From contig JAAEOI010000228.1 of assembly GCA_024244665.1 (NCBI GenBank), positions 1 to 43,979 on the forward strand: a stretch of DNA of 43,979 bases, given 5' to 3'. The notes under the pieces were generated by a model. That model did no database searches. It worked only from the letters and a program-made list of their open reading frames with translations, and was not told the DNA's origin. This document shows positions 19,078 to 29,434 of the stretch, one piece after another. Source of the stretch: Bacteroidota bacterium. GTDB taxonomy: Bacteria > Bacteroidota > Bacteroidia > Bacteroidales > GCA-2748055. The translations under genes and the position numbers were made by a program. The first letter of the stretch is position 1; every line of letters begins with the position of its first letter.

Positions 19078-19168
19078 TCTTCTATATTTTCAGGACGAAA
19101 AATAGTAATTCTATCAAAGAATGACCAGCCTCTGAGGTTTTTCTCGGGTGAAAATTCTCTATTTAGTT

Positions 19169-21433
19169 CTATTCTATCCATATATTTTCATATTCCTGAG
19201 TTAGTCCAAACTGATCCAATGGAAATTCCCTGAAACCTAAATCAAATGAAGGAGAATGAGGACCCAATTTAAAGGAGCCCTTTTCCGGATCCTCAAATAA
19301 AGGATCAGCAAGTATTGAATGCCTGTCAAAACCAAGATTTTGCCATTCATCAAGGTTCATATAATTATTTCCTGCAGCCGAATTCCTGCCTCCGCCATCC
19401 ACCCTTGCCCGGAACTTTCCGGAGGTAGTGAAATAGAGATTAGAATCAAGGGTTGCAATCCATTTACCCTGTTCCGGCGTACCGATAAAATGAAAGACTT
19501 TTTCGCTGGTAAGACCTGAAAAGAAATTATAATCCTTTGTTGGATTAAATTTTAAGGTATCGACAACAACAATGTTTTTTCGAAAAACATCATGATTATC
19601 CTCATATCCCCTATGGATACTGGGTGGATTTGCGCCCTTATAAAAAATATTATTTTCTACCGTGCGGTAATCGCCCTCTCTCAACTTAACACTCACACCA
19701 ATGCACAGGTTGTTATAAACATGGTAATTGGATGATCCGTCATCCAGGTCAATACCCCATCCTTTGTTATCAGCGAACCTGTTATTCCGAATAAGAGTTG
19801 TCTGTTTTGCATCAGCAAGAACATCTCCTGCCGGGTGTGAAGCGCCCTGACCGTGTGATTGTCGTTCACACCAGAATCGTTCCCGCCCCCAGGAATTAAA
19901 CGGACCGTGATCGCCGGTTTCCCTAACGGTATGATGCACATCATTAAACTCAACATAATGCCCTCCATGCCAACCATCATTGAAACAAATTGCAGCACGA
20001 GGGGTATTAAAAATATGGTTATGGCTGATGCTAATCTCTTTACTCAGTGACAGAAAAACACCTGCTACCTGTTTACCAAAGACGCCGATATCATGAATCA
20101 GGTTATTGTGAATCAAACAAGCTGATGGAATCTCTTCGGAGGGTTTTTCCCAGCCCCATGGGTGCTCAGCTCCACAATAGTTGCATTGATAAGATTTGTC
20201 GAAATTGAGATGACTTTTCCCCACAAGACAAACAGCACTTTCACCGCACTCTGTAAACAGATTCCCGGTAATTTCAACTTCGTGGGCATACTTATTGATG
20301 AAAATTGCATTTCCACCAGCAGCATCGAAGAAACAATCTTCGATAGCACACCCCTCCACTCCTTCCAATAATACTGCACCGCTTCTCACAATACCCCAGT
20401 CTCCCAGTGAGGGGTACTCATACCTCTCCATATAGCTGGTCGAACTACCTGTAAACCGGATGTTCTCAAAGCGGATGTTTTTAACGGGATCTTCCATGGA
20501 TCCTTTGATGGAAATTAATTCCTTCAGCACAGGGACTTCCACCACTGCCGTTTCAAGATCAATGGTATCGTGGGGCATGTAAAAGAGTTGCTTATCATTC
20601 CGGTCAAAATACCATTCCCCTTCAACATCCAGTTCCTCCAACACATTATCAATAAAGAAATTAGACCTGTCCGAGAGCCAGGTCCCCGGCCTCTCCATCA
20701 TTTTAAAATAGGTCTCGTTGATCTGAGGATCCCGTTGCTCAAACTGGATCGATGATTCCTCATAGTTGACTCCGGTAATTTTATATTGCAGGTTACCCCA
20801 ATGGTGATTGGGAAAAATGTGTAATATGGACTCCCGGGGGTTTTCCCATCTCTTTTCTGAAAAGGTCCTGGGATCGAAATAAATCTTTTCATGGGGCCAT
20901 TGATCGGCCTTTATTGGGAAAATATATGCTTCCTTGTCCGGCAACAGGGAGTTCCCATTGGGGTATCTTGCCCTAACCTGCCTTTTCCCGTTCACAAAAA
21001 GCTGGGAAAACTTCAAACCTGATTGTTCAGGAAGGCTGCATTTGTATACACCGTTTTCGTGCAGCTGCCACTGGCACTTCAGTCTAAGCGCGCCGCTAAT
21101 ACTTACCTTTTCATCCCTGTAGTTGGTATATACAATGGTCTTACCCTCTTTCCCCGAATCTTCAGGTGATAAAATGAATGTGGAAGGCAAATAATAGGTT
21201 CCTTCTCGAAGAATTACCCTATAGGACCTGCTTTTCCCCTGTATATTCTCCTCACGAATTACATTTCTTGCCTTTGTTATTGTAGCAAAAGGACTTGAAA
21301 GAGTCCCCGCATTGAGATCAGAGCCATCGCTGGCCACATAAAGGATTTCACCCCCTGAATTACAGCCAAAAAGAAATCCGGCCAAAAGAATCAGGTACAA
21401 TCCAAATTTCCCAAAGGAGTAGTTTAATCTCAT
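19169..21433 (-). CDS. Right-handed beta-helix lipoprotein, GH141-like (possible alpha-L-fucosidase)
   Basis: A 754-residue lipoprotein (lipobox LFGC, Cys24). The start of the mature part, YVASDGSDLNAGTLSSPFAT followed by ITKARNVIR, and the block REGTYYLPSTFILSPEDSG are typical of parallel beta-helix glycosidases of the GH141/GH120 type. Mid-protein, EGEWYFDRNDKQLFYMP and repeated short coils (ISISHNHIFN, VEFNDVHHT, TLIRNNRF) fit the helix rungs. GH141 contains alpha-L-fucosidases and xylanase-like enzymes and is frequent in fucoidan loci. Assignment to GH141 rests on these motifs and on the GH29/GH95 neighbours, so a different beta-helix family remains possible. It lies 21 bp after the GH95-like gene. 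Confidence 0.7.
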   Translation of the reverse strand: MRLNYSFGKFGLYLILLAGFLFGCNSGGEILYVASDGSDLNAGTLSSPFATITKARNVIREENIQGKSRSYRVILREGTYYLPSTFILSPEDSGKEGKTIVYTNYRDEKVSISGALRLKCQWQLHENGVYKCSLPEQSGLKFSQLFVNGKRQVRARYPNGNSLLPDKEAYIFPIKADQWPHEKIYFDPRTFSEKRWENPRESILHIFPNHHWGNLQYKITGVNYEESSIQFEQRDPQINETYFKMMERPGTWLSDRSNFFIDNVLEELDVEGEWYFDRNDKQLFYMPHDTIDLETAVVEVPVLKELISIKGSMEDPVKNIRFENIRFTGSSTSYMERYEYPSLGDWGIVRSGAVLLEGVEGCAIEDCFFDAAGGNAIFINKYAHEVEITGNLFTECGESAVCLVGKSHLNFDKSYQCNYCGAEHPWGWEKPSEEIPSACLIHNNLIHDIGVFGKQVAGVFLSLSKEISISHNHIFNTPRAAICFNDGWHGGHYVEFNDVHHTVRETGDHGPFNSWGRERFWCERQSHGQGASHPAGDVLADAKQTTLIRNNRFADNKGWGIDLDDGSSNYHVYNNLCIGVSVKLREGDYRTVENNIFYKGANPPSIHRGYEDNHDVFRKNIVVVDTLKFNPTKDYNFFSGLTSEKVFHFIGTPEQGKWIATLDSNLYFTTSGKFRARVDGGGRNSAAGNNYMNLDEWQNLGFDRHSILADPLFEDPEKGSFKLGPHSPSFDLGFREFPLDQFGLTQEYENIWIE

Positions 21434-21454
21434 GTGATTAAGGATTGTTCCATT

Positions 21455-23944
21455 TTAAAAATTACATTGAATCTTTAAAGGCCTTCCCGCAGGCAGATCT
21501 ACTCTCCATTCACCTTTCTTGATCTTGGTTACCCTGTTAGCATCTTCTGCATCAGCAGCCCTGGCAAAACGCATGTCAATTCCCAAACGGAACTTAATTG
21601 TCTGTTCCTTTTCAGAATAGAGACTTGCTTTCACAGATCCCAGTGTCTTATTCCAGGTCAGTTCCTCAACCAAAATACCTCCCCTTGCTTTTACTCCCCT
21701 CAGGGTACCTCTTATAAATTTATCCTGCGGTAGTGCAGGGAGCAGTTCCAATATTCCGGGAGCGGAAAATACAAGCATCTCCATCAGTACGGCCGGCATG
21801 CTGAATGTTGAATCCAGGTTATATATGCGGGGACCAGGATTATGGCAGGTGATGAAGCTTGAATTTACAAATGGATAGTGAGCGAAAGTACTCAGCATCC
21901 GCCACATCAGGGCCGGATTTTTTAATCTTGCAGCAATCAGGCTGATATGCATCAGGCCATGGGCCGAATTATTTCCAAGCCCCGCTTCAAGGCGTTTCTC
22001 CATTGCAATCTTTGCAGCATCAAATAAATCAGGTGTTCTGTCCGGCGAAATCTCAAGCCCCGGGTAAATAGCATAGAGGTGAGAGCTGTGCCTATGGTTA
22101 TAATTATCTCCGAGCCCCGGATAGGCCCATTCCGAAAGTGCTCCGTCTTCATTGATCACATAATCAGGTAACTTACCAAGCAGCATTTTCCACTCAGCAA
22201 TTTGATCGCTTTCCATTTCCAGCTCATTATATCCATCAATCAGACTGGTTAGGACTTCGCGGCAGATAGAGATCTCACATGTTGAATTGGGAACCACATT
22301 CGTAGCCTGTTCGGCAGGAGTCATTACCGGCGTATTCTCGGGCGATATGGAAGGATAGAATACATACTTCCCATCCAATTCCGGATAGAGCTTAAGGAAA
22401 TCCGAGTAAAAATCAGCTGCCTCCTTCAGCATAGGAAGCGCATGATCACGAAGGTAGACTTTGTCCTGTGTAAACAGGTAGTGATCATACATATAACTGG
22501 CCAGCCACCCCACTCCGCCGGTCCACGGATAGGTCGGCATAAGCACTGCTCCATGCCGGTAGCCCTGGCACAGATCTGTTAATGCTCCCCTGCATCCATA
22601 CATCTTCTCGGCATTCTCCCGATACTCCTCCATATTCCGCTCCAAAAATGAGGTGTAGGTGTCAATTGCCTCAGGCAAATTGCCCTGAGAGGCGGCAGAA
22701 ATTGCCAGGTTCAGATTTGCATCGAATGTATACCTTCCGTCCCACGGTGGATCCCACTCATTTCCCCAGAGACCCATTAAAGTCGGGGCCAGCTCACCGG
22801 TACCTCCGCATATCAGGGCATATCTCCCAACAGCGTGCATCATCTCAAAAAATTCGGGAAGAGACCTGCCCAGTAATGCATCAGCGATCAGCTCCTCACT
22901 TGAAGGAATCTCATTCGGATTACCCCCCAGGTCCAGGGTAACACGGTTAAACATCTCGCCATGGACCAGTGCATGTGGTTTGAGAAGCTGAAGGTAGTTA
23001 GCAGGTAGTTTACCAATCTCCTCCCGAAGCACGTCCCGCTCTGCCCGACTGTCATTTTCCAGGTAGTCCACCCTCATGATCACCGTCAGCCTCCCGGCTT
23101 CTGTTACCTCAATCCTTTCTTTTGCCACAGCCCGGCTCCTTCCCCCATCGGTGACAACCCGTGCCAGTGATTGATACCCCTCTTTCTGTTTTTTACCCAT
23201 TGATCTGCCATAGGTGGCGCGAAGGTAGATCTCATCATCTCCATGATCAATTTCCATAGCTTCAATATCCCCGTCCAGTTTTCCCGGGGCTTCTGCAATT
23301 CTGAGTTTTGCATCCACCACAGAGCCTGCCGGAGGGATGATCTCCATCACGATCACATCCTCCGTTCTTGAAACAAATACCCTCCTCTGCCAGTCCCCCC
23401 GATTATCAGTCCAGAACACTGAAACCTCACCGGTCTCCAGGTTTGTTTCTCTGCGGTAAGCCCTGGGAGTCCCATTGCTCTGGGTGGAAACAAGAAAATG
23501 AAAGCCCGGATGGGTCCTGTCGTATCTGGGACGATGACCGGAGAAATCCTCACCATACAACTCCTGGTGTCGTTTTTTCGCCTCACCTACGATATACATA
23601 TCGGCATCCATATAGCGCCCCTCCTGTGCCATCTTCTTCGCCTCCTTCCAGGCCTCCCTCATATCGGGTGTTTCAGGCCTGAAATCATTGCCGATCGTCC
23701 AGAACTTTTCGTGATTTACAATAATGCAGTCATCAAGCGGAACGCCCTTCACCATTATCCCGGTGGAACCATTCCCGCTCAACATAGCATCTTCCCATCT
23801 CATGGGAATTTCCTTGCTGATGACACGATTCAGTACACTCCGGTCTCCGGGAGCTGAAAACCTTCGGGCTGCCTCAAGCTTTGACGTGGCTACCGATAAA
23901 AGCGTTGCTCCGGCCGTAGACCTGATAAAGTTTCGTCGATCCAT
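21455..23944 (-). CDS. Tat-exported GH95-like glycosidase (divergent alpha-L-fucosidase/galactosidase family)
   Basis: An 829-residue protein with a twin-arginine signal (MDRRNFIRS), unlike the lipoprotein GH95 at 27098-29434. The N-terminal GH95 block is recognisable (RWEDAMLSGNGSTGIMVKG, then a FWTIGND motif), as are LMGLWGNEWDPPWDGRY and HRHSSHLYAIYPG. The active-site segment reads D408-A-N410-L-N412, where canonical enzymes have N-I-N-x-x-M-N-Y-W; the first Asn is replaced by Asp. The catalytic-Asp region is also changed (IYNLDSTFS in place of the usual FQIDGNFG). It therefore belongs to a divergent group whose specificity may be alpha-L-fucose, alpha-L-galactose or another sugar. It lies 19 bp after an exported oxidoreductase. 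Confidence 0.82.
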   Translation of the reverse strand: MDRRNFIRSTAGATLLSVATSKLEAARRFSAPGDRSVLNRVISKEIPMRWEDAMLSGNGSTGIMVKGVPLDDCIIVNHEKFWTIGNDFRPETPDMREAWKEAKKMAQEGRYMDADMYIVGEAKKRHQELYGEDFSGHRPRYDRTHPGFHFLVSTQSNGTPRAYRRETNLETGEVSVFWTDNRGDWQRRVFVSRTEDVIVMEIIPPAGSVVDAKLRIAEAPGKLDGDIEAMEIDHGDDEIYLRATYGRSMGKKQKEGYQSLARVVTDGGRSRAVAKERIEVTEAGRLTVIMRVDYLENDSRAERDVLREEIGKLPANYLQLLKPHALVHGEMFNRVTLDLGGNPNEIPSSEELIADALLGRSLPEFFEMMHAVGRYALICGGTGELAPTLMGLWGNEWDPPWDGRYTFDANLNLAISAASQGNLPEAIDTYTSFLERNMEEYRENAEKMYGCRGALTDLCQGYRHGAVLMPTYPWTGGVGWLASYMYDHYLFTQDKVYLRDHALPMLKEAADFYSDFLKLYPELDGKYVFYPSISPENTPVMTPAEQATNVVPNSTCEISICREVLTSLIDGYNELEMESDQIAEWKMLLGKLPDYVINEDGALSEWAYPGLGDNYNHRHSSHLYAIYPGLEISPDRTPDLFDAAKIAMEKRLEAGLGNNSAHGLMHISLIAARLKNPALMWRMLSTFAHYPFVNSSFITCHNPGPRIYNLDSTFSMPAVLMEMLVFSAPGILELLPALPQDKFIRGTLRGVKARGGILVEELTWNKTLGSVKASLYSEKEQTIKFRLGIDMRFARAADAEDANRVTKIKKGEWRVDLPAGRPLKIQCNF

Positions 23945-23963
23945 ATGGATTTAAGGTGTTAGA

Positions 23964-25412
23964 TTATAACTTATAGTATTCCTCCCAGCCTTTACGGGGT
24001 GGTGCTCCCACCAGCAGCTGATTAGCCAGCTTACTGTTTGTAATCTGTTTGCTTTTTCGGTCGAATTTCAATTTGGTATTCAGGCGTTGTGCCAACACTC
24101 CCAGGGTGAAAACCTGGCTCAATGGACCGGCAATATCAAATGACGAGCGGCATTTTTCTTCACCTTTGCAGGCCAGCAGGAAATTAGCAAAGTGGTTTGA
24201 GGGGCTTTCAGGAACCTCTGGTAATTTCGATTCCATCTCCTTTGCCTTTTCAGCCGGGATGATCGAAAGTGTACTGCCGTGAGACCCACCCTTAAAGGTC
24301 AGATCTTTGCCATAAATAATTTTACCAGGATTCAGTTTGGAAGGTTGTAATCTTCCATTGCTGGCAGGCGGAATATTGGGATCCATTTCGGAGATGCCAT
24401 ATCCTTCCGGAATCTGCGGGATATTGTTCATCCCATCATACCAGTTAATCGTCAGACGTGGCATTTTGCCCCTTTTAGGAAATTTAAACGCCAGGGTTGA
24501 TGTCTGCGGGAAGAACAGGGGATTATGCCCCTCTATCCGGACCGGATCAACTTCATAGGGAAGTCCCAAATCAAGGAATTGATGTGCCGTATCCATAATA
24601 TGTGCGCCCCAATCGCCCAGAGCCCCCATACCGAAATCATACCAACAGCGCCACTGACCATTCACAAAATCCTTCTGGTAATCATGGTGCTCAGCAGTCA
24701 TCAGCCATGTATCCCAGTTCAGGGTATCCGGTATTGATTCTCCATTGGGGAATGTGGTCATATTTGTGTCCCAGCCATGCCAGCGACGACGTCCGTTCAT
24801 GTGCGCGGTGATCTCTTTTACATCTTTTATTATTCCTGCTTCCACCCAGGCTTTAAACTGAAAATAGTTGGCCTCAGAGTGCCCCTGGTTTCCCATTTGA
24901 GTGGCCACCTTATATTTTGCAGCCCCTTTCATCATCAGCTCCACTTCGTTAAAAGTGCGTGCCATTGGTTTTTCAACATAAACGTGTTTGCCTTTCGACA
25001 TGGCTAGCATTGTGATGGGGAAATGCGAAAAGTCGGGTGTTCCTACACTGACTGCATCAAAATCATTCTCCATCTTATCAAACATCTCCCTGAAATCCTG
25101 AAAGCGAGGAGCTTTCGGATGGGCCTCCAGGCTATGAAGGGTTTGTTTGGCCCCCATATCCACATCACACAGGGCAACAAAATTTACAAGCCCTGTGGAA
25201 TAGAATTCTGACATAATGCCTCCGCCCCGGTTTCCGATACCGCAACAGGCCATATTAACCTTATCGCTGGGGACAACAGATGCAGGCCTGATCATCTCTC
25301 CCTGTTTGTTTCTTATCTCTTTCTTAGCAAAAAGAACATGAGCCGGCACAATGGTGAATGCTCCAAATGCGGCTGTTGACTTTTTAATAAATTTCCTTCT
25401 TGATTTATCCAT
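23964..25412 (-). CDS. Tat-exported Gfo/Idh/MocA family oxidoreductase
   Basis: A 482-residue family member with a twin-arginine signal (KSRRKFIKK at about residues 3-11) and a likely cut after the hydrophobic stretch ending near HVLFAK. The nucleotide-binding motif is GIGNRGGG (58-65) and the family motif V-E147-K148-P149 follows. Its sequence differs strongly from the other three members here; a block WDTWLMTAEHHDYQKD and the following DFGMGALGDWGAHIMDTAH mark a subgroup widespread in Bacteroidota glycan loci. It is encoded between a sulfatase (22 bp) and the Tat GH95-like protein (19 bp), so both would be exported folded by the same route. The substrate is not known. Confidence 0.9.
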   Translation of the reverse strand: MDKSRRKFIKKSTAAFGAFTIVPAHVLFAKKEIRNKQGEMIRPASVVPSDKVNMACCGIGNRGGGIMSEFYSTGLVNFVALCDVDMGAKQTLHSLEAHPKAPRFQDFREMFDKMENDFDAVSVGTPDFSHFPITMLAMSKGKHVYVEKPMARTFNEVELMMKGAAKYKVATQMGNQGHSEANYFQFKAWVEAGIIKDVKEITAHMNGRRRWHGWDTNMTTFPNGESIPDTLNWDTWLMTAEHHDYQKDFVNGQWRCWYDFGMGALGDWGAHIMDTAHQFLDLGLPYEVDPVRIEGHNPLFFPQTSTLAFKFPKRGKMPRLTINWYDGMNNIPQIPEGYGISEMDPNIPPASNGRLQPSKLNPGKIIYGKDLTFKGGSHGSTLSIIPAEKAKEMESKLPEVPESPSNHFANFLLACKGEEKCRSSFDIAGPLSQVFTLGVLAQRLNTKLKFDRKSKQITNSKLANQLLVGAPPRKGWEEYYKL

Positions 25413-25434
25413 GATATTAGTTTACTTGATTTAT

Positions 25435-27075
25435 TTACTTATTCCAGTGCTTCTCAATAATGGCAGCTATCCCAGGGTAATTTTCATCGGTCTCATCCAG
25501 TTCCGTACGGCTCTTTTTGAGCTGCTTCTTATGCCCTGCGATCACAGCCTGATAATCCGGATCACGGTAGAGGTTATTCATCTCTCCAGGATCCTTTTCC
25601 AGGTCATAAAATTCCCAGGCGACAGGTGTATTTACCCAGTAGCGGTTGCCGTTAAATTTAGTAACCTCCCTGCCCCCGTGAATATTGGTAAAATCTGAAC
25701 CATAAAAAAATATCAACTTGTATTTCCTGGTTCGTATTCCAAAATGAGCAGGATTATTGTGTCCGTGGGCCATGTGCATCCAGTATCGGTAATAGGTGCC
25801 TTTCCTCCAGTCCGAAGGTTCCGGCTTGCCTTCCAAGGCCCCGGAAAAATCCAGACCCTGCATATATTCAGGAGCTTCTGCACCTGCCATTGCCAGCATC
25901 GTCGGAGCAAAATCGGTGTTATTAATAAGCCAGTCGGACCGGGTTCCGGCTTTAATCACCTCAGGATACCACACGATGAGCGGCATCCTCATGGCCTCAT
26001 CATACATCCAGCGTTTGTCCATGTAGTCATGCTCTCCAAGCATCATACCCTGGTCGCCGGTATAGACAATAATGGTGTGATCCAGGAGCTCATTCTCCCG
26101 CAGGTAGTCTATGAGCCTTCCGATGTTATCATCCACTCCTTTCACGCACCGGAGATAATCCCTGGTGTAATTCTGGTAGCAGGTATGCGTAAATTCATGA
26201 TCAGGCACATCCTCTTCTACCTTGTAATATCTACCATAATTCCTTATGCCCCGGCGCGAGATGGATGACCCGATCACATGAATCAGGCTGTCGTTCTCTC
26301 CCCGAGTTGCAACAGATCCAAAATTTGGTCCGGGCTGATCATACATATTCTCCGGTTCAGGTATCTCCACATCACTCAGATAGTTGCTGTATCGTTTTGC
26401 ATAAACAAACATATCATGAGGTGCCTTGTATTGGTGCATCAGAAAGAAAGGTTTTGACTTATCCCGTGTCTCGAGCCATGAAATCACCTCATCGGTAATC
26501 ACATCGGATGAGTGACCTTTAAAATCTTTCACAGATACCTCACGCTCAAGGGTGCTGTCAAAGCGTACTCTTCTTTTTTTTCCACCTTTATTTGTATACA
26601 TGACCGGATTATAATAGCGGCCCTGTCCCGGGATCACACAATAATAGTCAAAGTTTTGGGGAGAGTTCTTCAGGTGCCACTTTCCTATGACGGCTGTGGT
26701 ATAACCTGCCTTTTTCATCTCAGCAGGCAAAAAATGCTTTTTACCGGGTAACTCACTATAAAGATCCAGCACACCGTTGGTCTGACAATACTGTCCTGTA
26801 ATAATGTTCGCACGGCTGGGTGTGCATATAGAATTTGTACAAAAAACATTGGTGAAGAGCATCCCCTCATCAGCCAGCATATCGATATTTGGAGTTGGAT
26901 CAAGAGAAGCAAGACGGGAACCATATGCACCTATGGCCCTGGCGCAGTGGTCGTCCGACATAATAAATATTATATTGGGCTTGAGAGCTTCAGCTTTTTT
27001 ACTGGATGAAAACAGACAACAACATAAGCTAAGCATCATGATTGATCCAAGCCTTTTCATGGTTGTTGTATTCAT
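25435..27075 (-). CDS. Exported Cys-type sulfatase (S1 family)
   Basis: S1-type sulfatase. The frame is open further upstream, but the farther start at 27165 is TTG and lies inside the preceding GH95 gene, while ATG codons at 27090, 27075 and 27060 fall in or just at the spacer; 27075 is used here (546 residues). A signal peptide with a Cys-rich core (LSLCCCLFSSS) follows. The metal block is IMSDDHCARAIGAYG, and the modification motif is C84-T-P-S-R88. GKWHLKN and YTGDQGMMLGEHD complete the active site. The DDHCARAIGAYG form and the GDQGMMLGEHD motif place it in a different subgroup from the other four sulfatases, close to the iduronate/choline-type lineage. Confidence 0.92.
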   Translation of the reverse strand: MNTTTMKRLGSIMMLSLCCCLFSSSKKAEALKPNIIFIMSDDHCARAIGAYGSRLASLDPTPNIDMLADEGMLFTNVFCTNSICTPSRANIITGQYCQTNGVLDLYSELPGKKHFLPAEMKKAGYTTAVIGKWHLKNSPQNFDYYCVIPGQGRYYNPVMYTNKGGKKRRVRFDSTLEREVSVKDFKGHSSDVITDEVISWLETRDKSKPFFLMHQYKAPHDMFVYAKRYSNYLSDVEIPEPENMYDQPGPNFGSVATRGENDSLIHVIGSSISRRGIRNYGRYYKVEEDVPDHEFTHTCYQNYTRDYLRCVKGVDDNIGRLIDYLRENELLDHTIIVYTGDQGMMLGEHDYMDKRWMYDEAMRMPLIVWYPEVIKAGTRSDWLINNTDFAPTMLAMAGAEAPEYMQGLDFSGALEGKPEPSDWRKGTYYRYWMHMAHGHNNPAHFGIRTRKYKLIFFYGSDFTNIHGGREVTKFNGNRYWVNTPVAWEFYDLEKDPGEMNNLYRDPDYQAVIAGHKKQLKKSRTELDETDENYPGIAAIIEKHWNK

Positions 27076-27097
27076 ATTTAAATCATTCATTATCGAA

Positions 27098-29434
27098 CTA
27101 TGGGCTGACAGATCGCAATTCCAAATCACCAGATAGTTTATATCTTTTCCCTGCTTTGGTATCAAAGGATACTTTCTTGCTTCCGCTATGCAGCTTGCAG
27201 GTCCCGCCTGCCTTCGATAATACTTCGACCTCCCCTAAAATCCCACCTGCCCATTTGAAGGCCAGCTCAAAGCCGCCGCGGGCACATATACCCGCTACAG
27301 AACCGGTGTTGAGGGCATCAGGCAATGCAGGTAAGAGATCTATATAGCTCATGTGTGACTGGATCAACATCTCCGCTATCCCGGCTGTTGCGCCAAAATT
27401 TCCATCAATCTGGAAGGGCGGGTGGGCATCAAAAAGATTCAGGTATGATCCGCCTCCCGTGAGCTTAATTTCCGATCCGCCTTTTGGCCTGAACAGCAGA
27501 TCAAACATGCTGCACGCATGATTTCCGTCTCCAAAGCGTGCCCATAAATTAACTTTCCATCCCAGGCTCCATCCTGTGGCATCATCTCCTCTGAATAATA
27601 GGGATTGTCTTGCAGCTTCCATTAATTCGGGCGATTTTTCCCAATTGATGTCATTTCCCGGATGAACACCCCACAGTTGAGAAACATGTCTGTGCTTATT
27701 ATCCGGACTATCTTTATCTTCAAGCCATTCCTGCAATTGTCCGTATTTTCCAATTTGATTGGGAGCGATAAGGATCACTTTTTTTGCTAACATCCTGGTA
27801 AATTCATCCTCTGCTTCAAGAATTTCGGCTGATTTGATGCAATACATGAACAGGGAACGAATCAACTGGTGGTCCATGGTCGGCCCGGCCACAAGTCCCC
27901 CATTCTCAGGTGAATTTGAAGGGGTGCTGATCAGCCATCCGGTTTTGGGATCTTTAACCAGGAACTGAGAGTAGAAACGAGCTGCCTCTTTCATCAGGGG
28001 ATAAGCCCGATCACGCAAAAATGTGATATCCTGAGTGAAGAGATAGTGTTCCCACAGATGACTGCAAACCCATGCAGCTCCGGTTGGCCATACACCGTAT
28101 GGGGCTGAATTAATTGGAGCAGCACCTCTCCATATATCCGTATTGTGATGAAGTACCCACCCATCGCAAGCATAATGTTCCCGGGCAATTGACTGGCCTG
28201 TTACGGCACACTCCTCAATAAGCCGGAAAAAAGGCTCGTGACACTCCGGTAAATTCAGTAATTCTGCGGGCCAGTAGTTCATCTCCGCGTTAATATTGGT
28301 CGTGTACTTACTCTCCCAGGGTGGCTTCAATTCCTTGTTCCATATTCCCTGGAGGTTGGCTGGTTGAGTTCCCTCTCTACTGGATGATATGAGCAGATAA
28401 CGGCCATATTGCATATAAAGAGCAAGCAAACCCGGATCATCATTTGAACCGGTAAAGTTACGCAACCTCTCATCTGTTGCCATTGTATCACGACCCGTGC
28501 TACCCAGATCAATTACAAAACGATTAAATAATTCCTGGTAATCTTTTATATGCTCCTTTCTAATCTCAGGATATCCTTTACCCACAACATTTGCCAGCCT
28601 GCTGTCCAGCACCCCGACAGGATCATTACTGATATCCCTGAAGTCTTTATAATTAGTTGCGGCGCTCAGGTACAGGGTAGCGCTGCCTGCCTCCGATATT
28701 GAAACTTTACCGTCTGCAAAGTTAAACATACCGTCTGTCACAATTCTTGCACCTGCAACACCTCTCAATGCGCCATTCTTCACCTTCACCTCAAGTGTAA
28801 GCAATCCATCCTTGTAGGCTACTTTTTTATACTCATGCTCCGCATCAAAAGAGACAATGCAGTTGAGCGAGTGCTTTCTCTTTGATTGTAGTTTAATCAC
28901 AATACATTGATGTGGATGGCTGGCTATCACCTCCCGGCTATACTCCATATTGTCTACCCTGTAAGAGGTCTTACAAACAGCATCTGCCAGGTTCAGTTCA
29001 CGACGGTAGTCCGTGTAAAATTCATGCCCGGGAAATTCAATGTAGAGATCACCAAAGGGCTGGTAGGCCATCTGCCTTACCGGGATGCTCAGAAACTCTT
29101 TTGCCGCTAGTTTCATTGCCTCTTCATTTTTCCCATCAAAGAGCAGCTGACGGATCTCTTCAAGATAGTTTGAAGCACCCATATGAGCATAATCATGGGG
29201 TTTCCCGGTCCACAGGGTCTCTTCGTTAAATTGAATGTGTTCTTTTTCAACGGTACCATACACCATGGCGCCCAAAAAACCGTTACCAAGCGGCAGGGCT
29301 TCGGTCCACTCTGCAGCTGGCTGATTATAGAATAGCCGCAAGCGGTTTTCATCCCTGTCTGCTTCACCACAAGCCACGGTGGTCAACATAAGGAAGAGCA
29401 ATAATCCGCTCTTCAAAGTATCGAGTGCTTTCAT
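27098..29434 (-). CDS. GH95 alpha-L-fucosidase-type glycosidase, lipoprotein
   Basis: A canonical GH95 enzyme of 778 residues with a lipobox TVAC (Cys22). The N-terminal beta-domain opens with the family block FYNQPAAEWTEALPLGNGFLG, followed by FNEETLWTGKPHDY. The substrate-binding motif N380-I-N382-AEMNYWPAE is intact and the catalytic Asp region reads HPPFQIDGNFGATAGIAEML, both as in characterised alpha-1,2-L-fucosidases. HRHVSQLWGVHPG is also present. It should hydrolyse terminal alpha-L-fucosyl or alpha-L-galactosyl linkages by inversion. It is the first gene of the 13-gene run after the 310-bp gap and ends 22 bp before the sulfatase start. Confidence 0.95.
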   Translation of the reverse strand: MKALDTLKSGLLLFLMLTTVACGEADRDENRLRLFYNQPAAEWTEALPLGNGFLGAMVYGTVEKEHIQFNEETLWTGKPHDYAHMGASNYLEEIRQLLFDGKNEEAMKLAAKEFLSIPVRQMAYQPFGDLYIEFPGHEFYTDYRRELNLADAVCKTSYRVDNMEYSREVIASHPHQCIVIKLQSKRKHSLNCIVSFDAEHEYKKVAYKDGLLTLEVKVKNGALRGVAGARIVTDGMFNFADGKVSISEAGSATLYLSAATNYKDFRDISNDPVGVLDSRLANVVGKGYPEIRKEHIKDYQELFNRFVIDLGSTGRDTMATDERLRNFTGSNDDPGLLALYMQYGRYLLISSSREGTQPANLQGIWNKELKPPWESKYTTNINAEMNYWPAELLNLPECHEPFFRLIEECAVTGQSIAREHYACDGWVLHHNTDIWRGAAPINSAPYGVWPTGAAWVCSHLWEHYLFTQDITFLRDRAYPLMKEAARFYSQFLVKDPKTGWLISTPSNSPENGGLVAGPTMDHQLIRSLFMYCIKSAEILEAEDEFTRMLAKKVILIAPNQIGKYGQLQEWLEDKDSPDNKHRHVSQLWGVHPGNDINWEKSPELMEAARQSLLFRGDDATGWSLGWKVNLWARFGDGNHACSMFDLLFRPKGGSEIKLTGGGSYLNLFDAHPPFQIDGNFGATAGIAEMLIQSHMSYIDLLPALPDALNTGSVAGICARGGFELAFKWAGGILGEVEVLSKAGGTCKLHSGSKKVSFDTKAGKRYKLSGDLELRSVSP

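Noticed and set aside
27076..27165. N-terminal extension of the sulfatase at 25435
   Set aside because: The extension begins with TTG inside the GH95 gene and would place 30 non-signal residues before a normal signal peptide.
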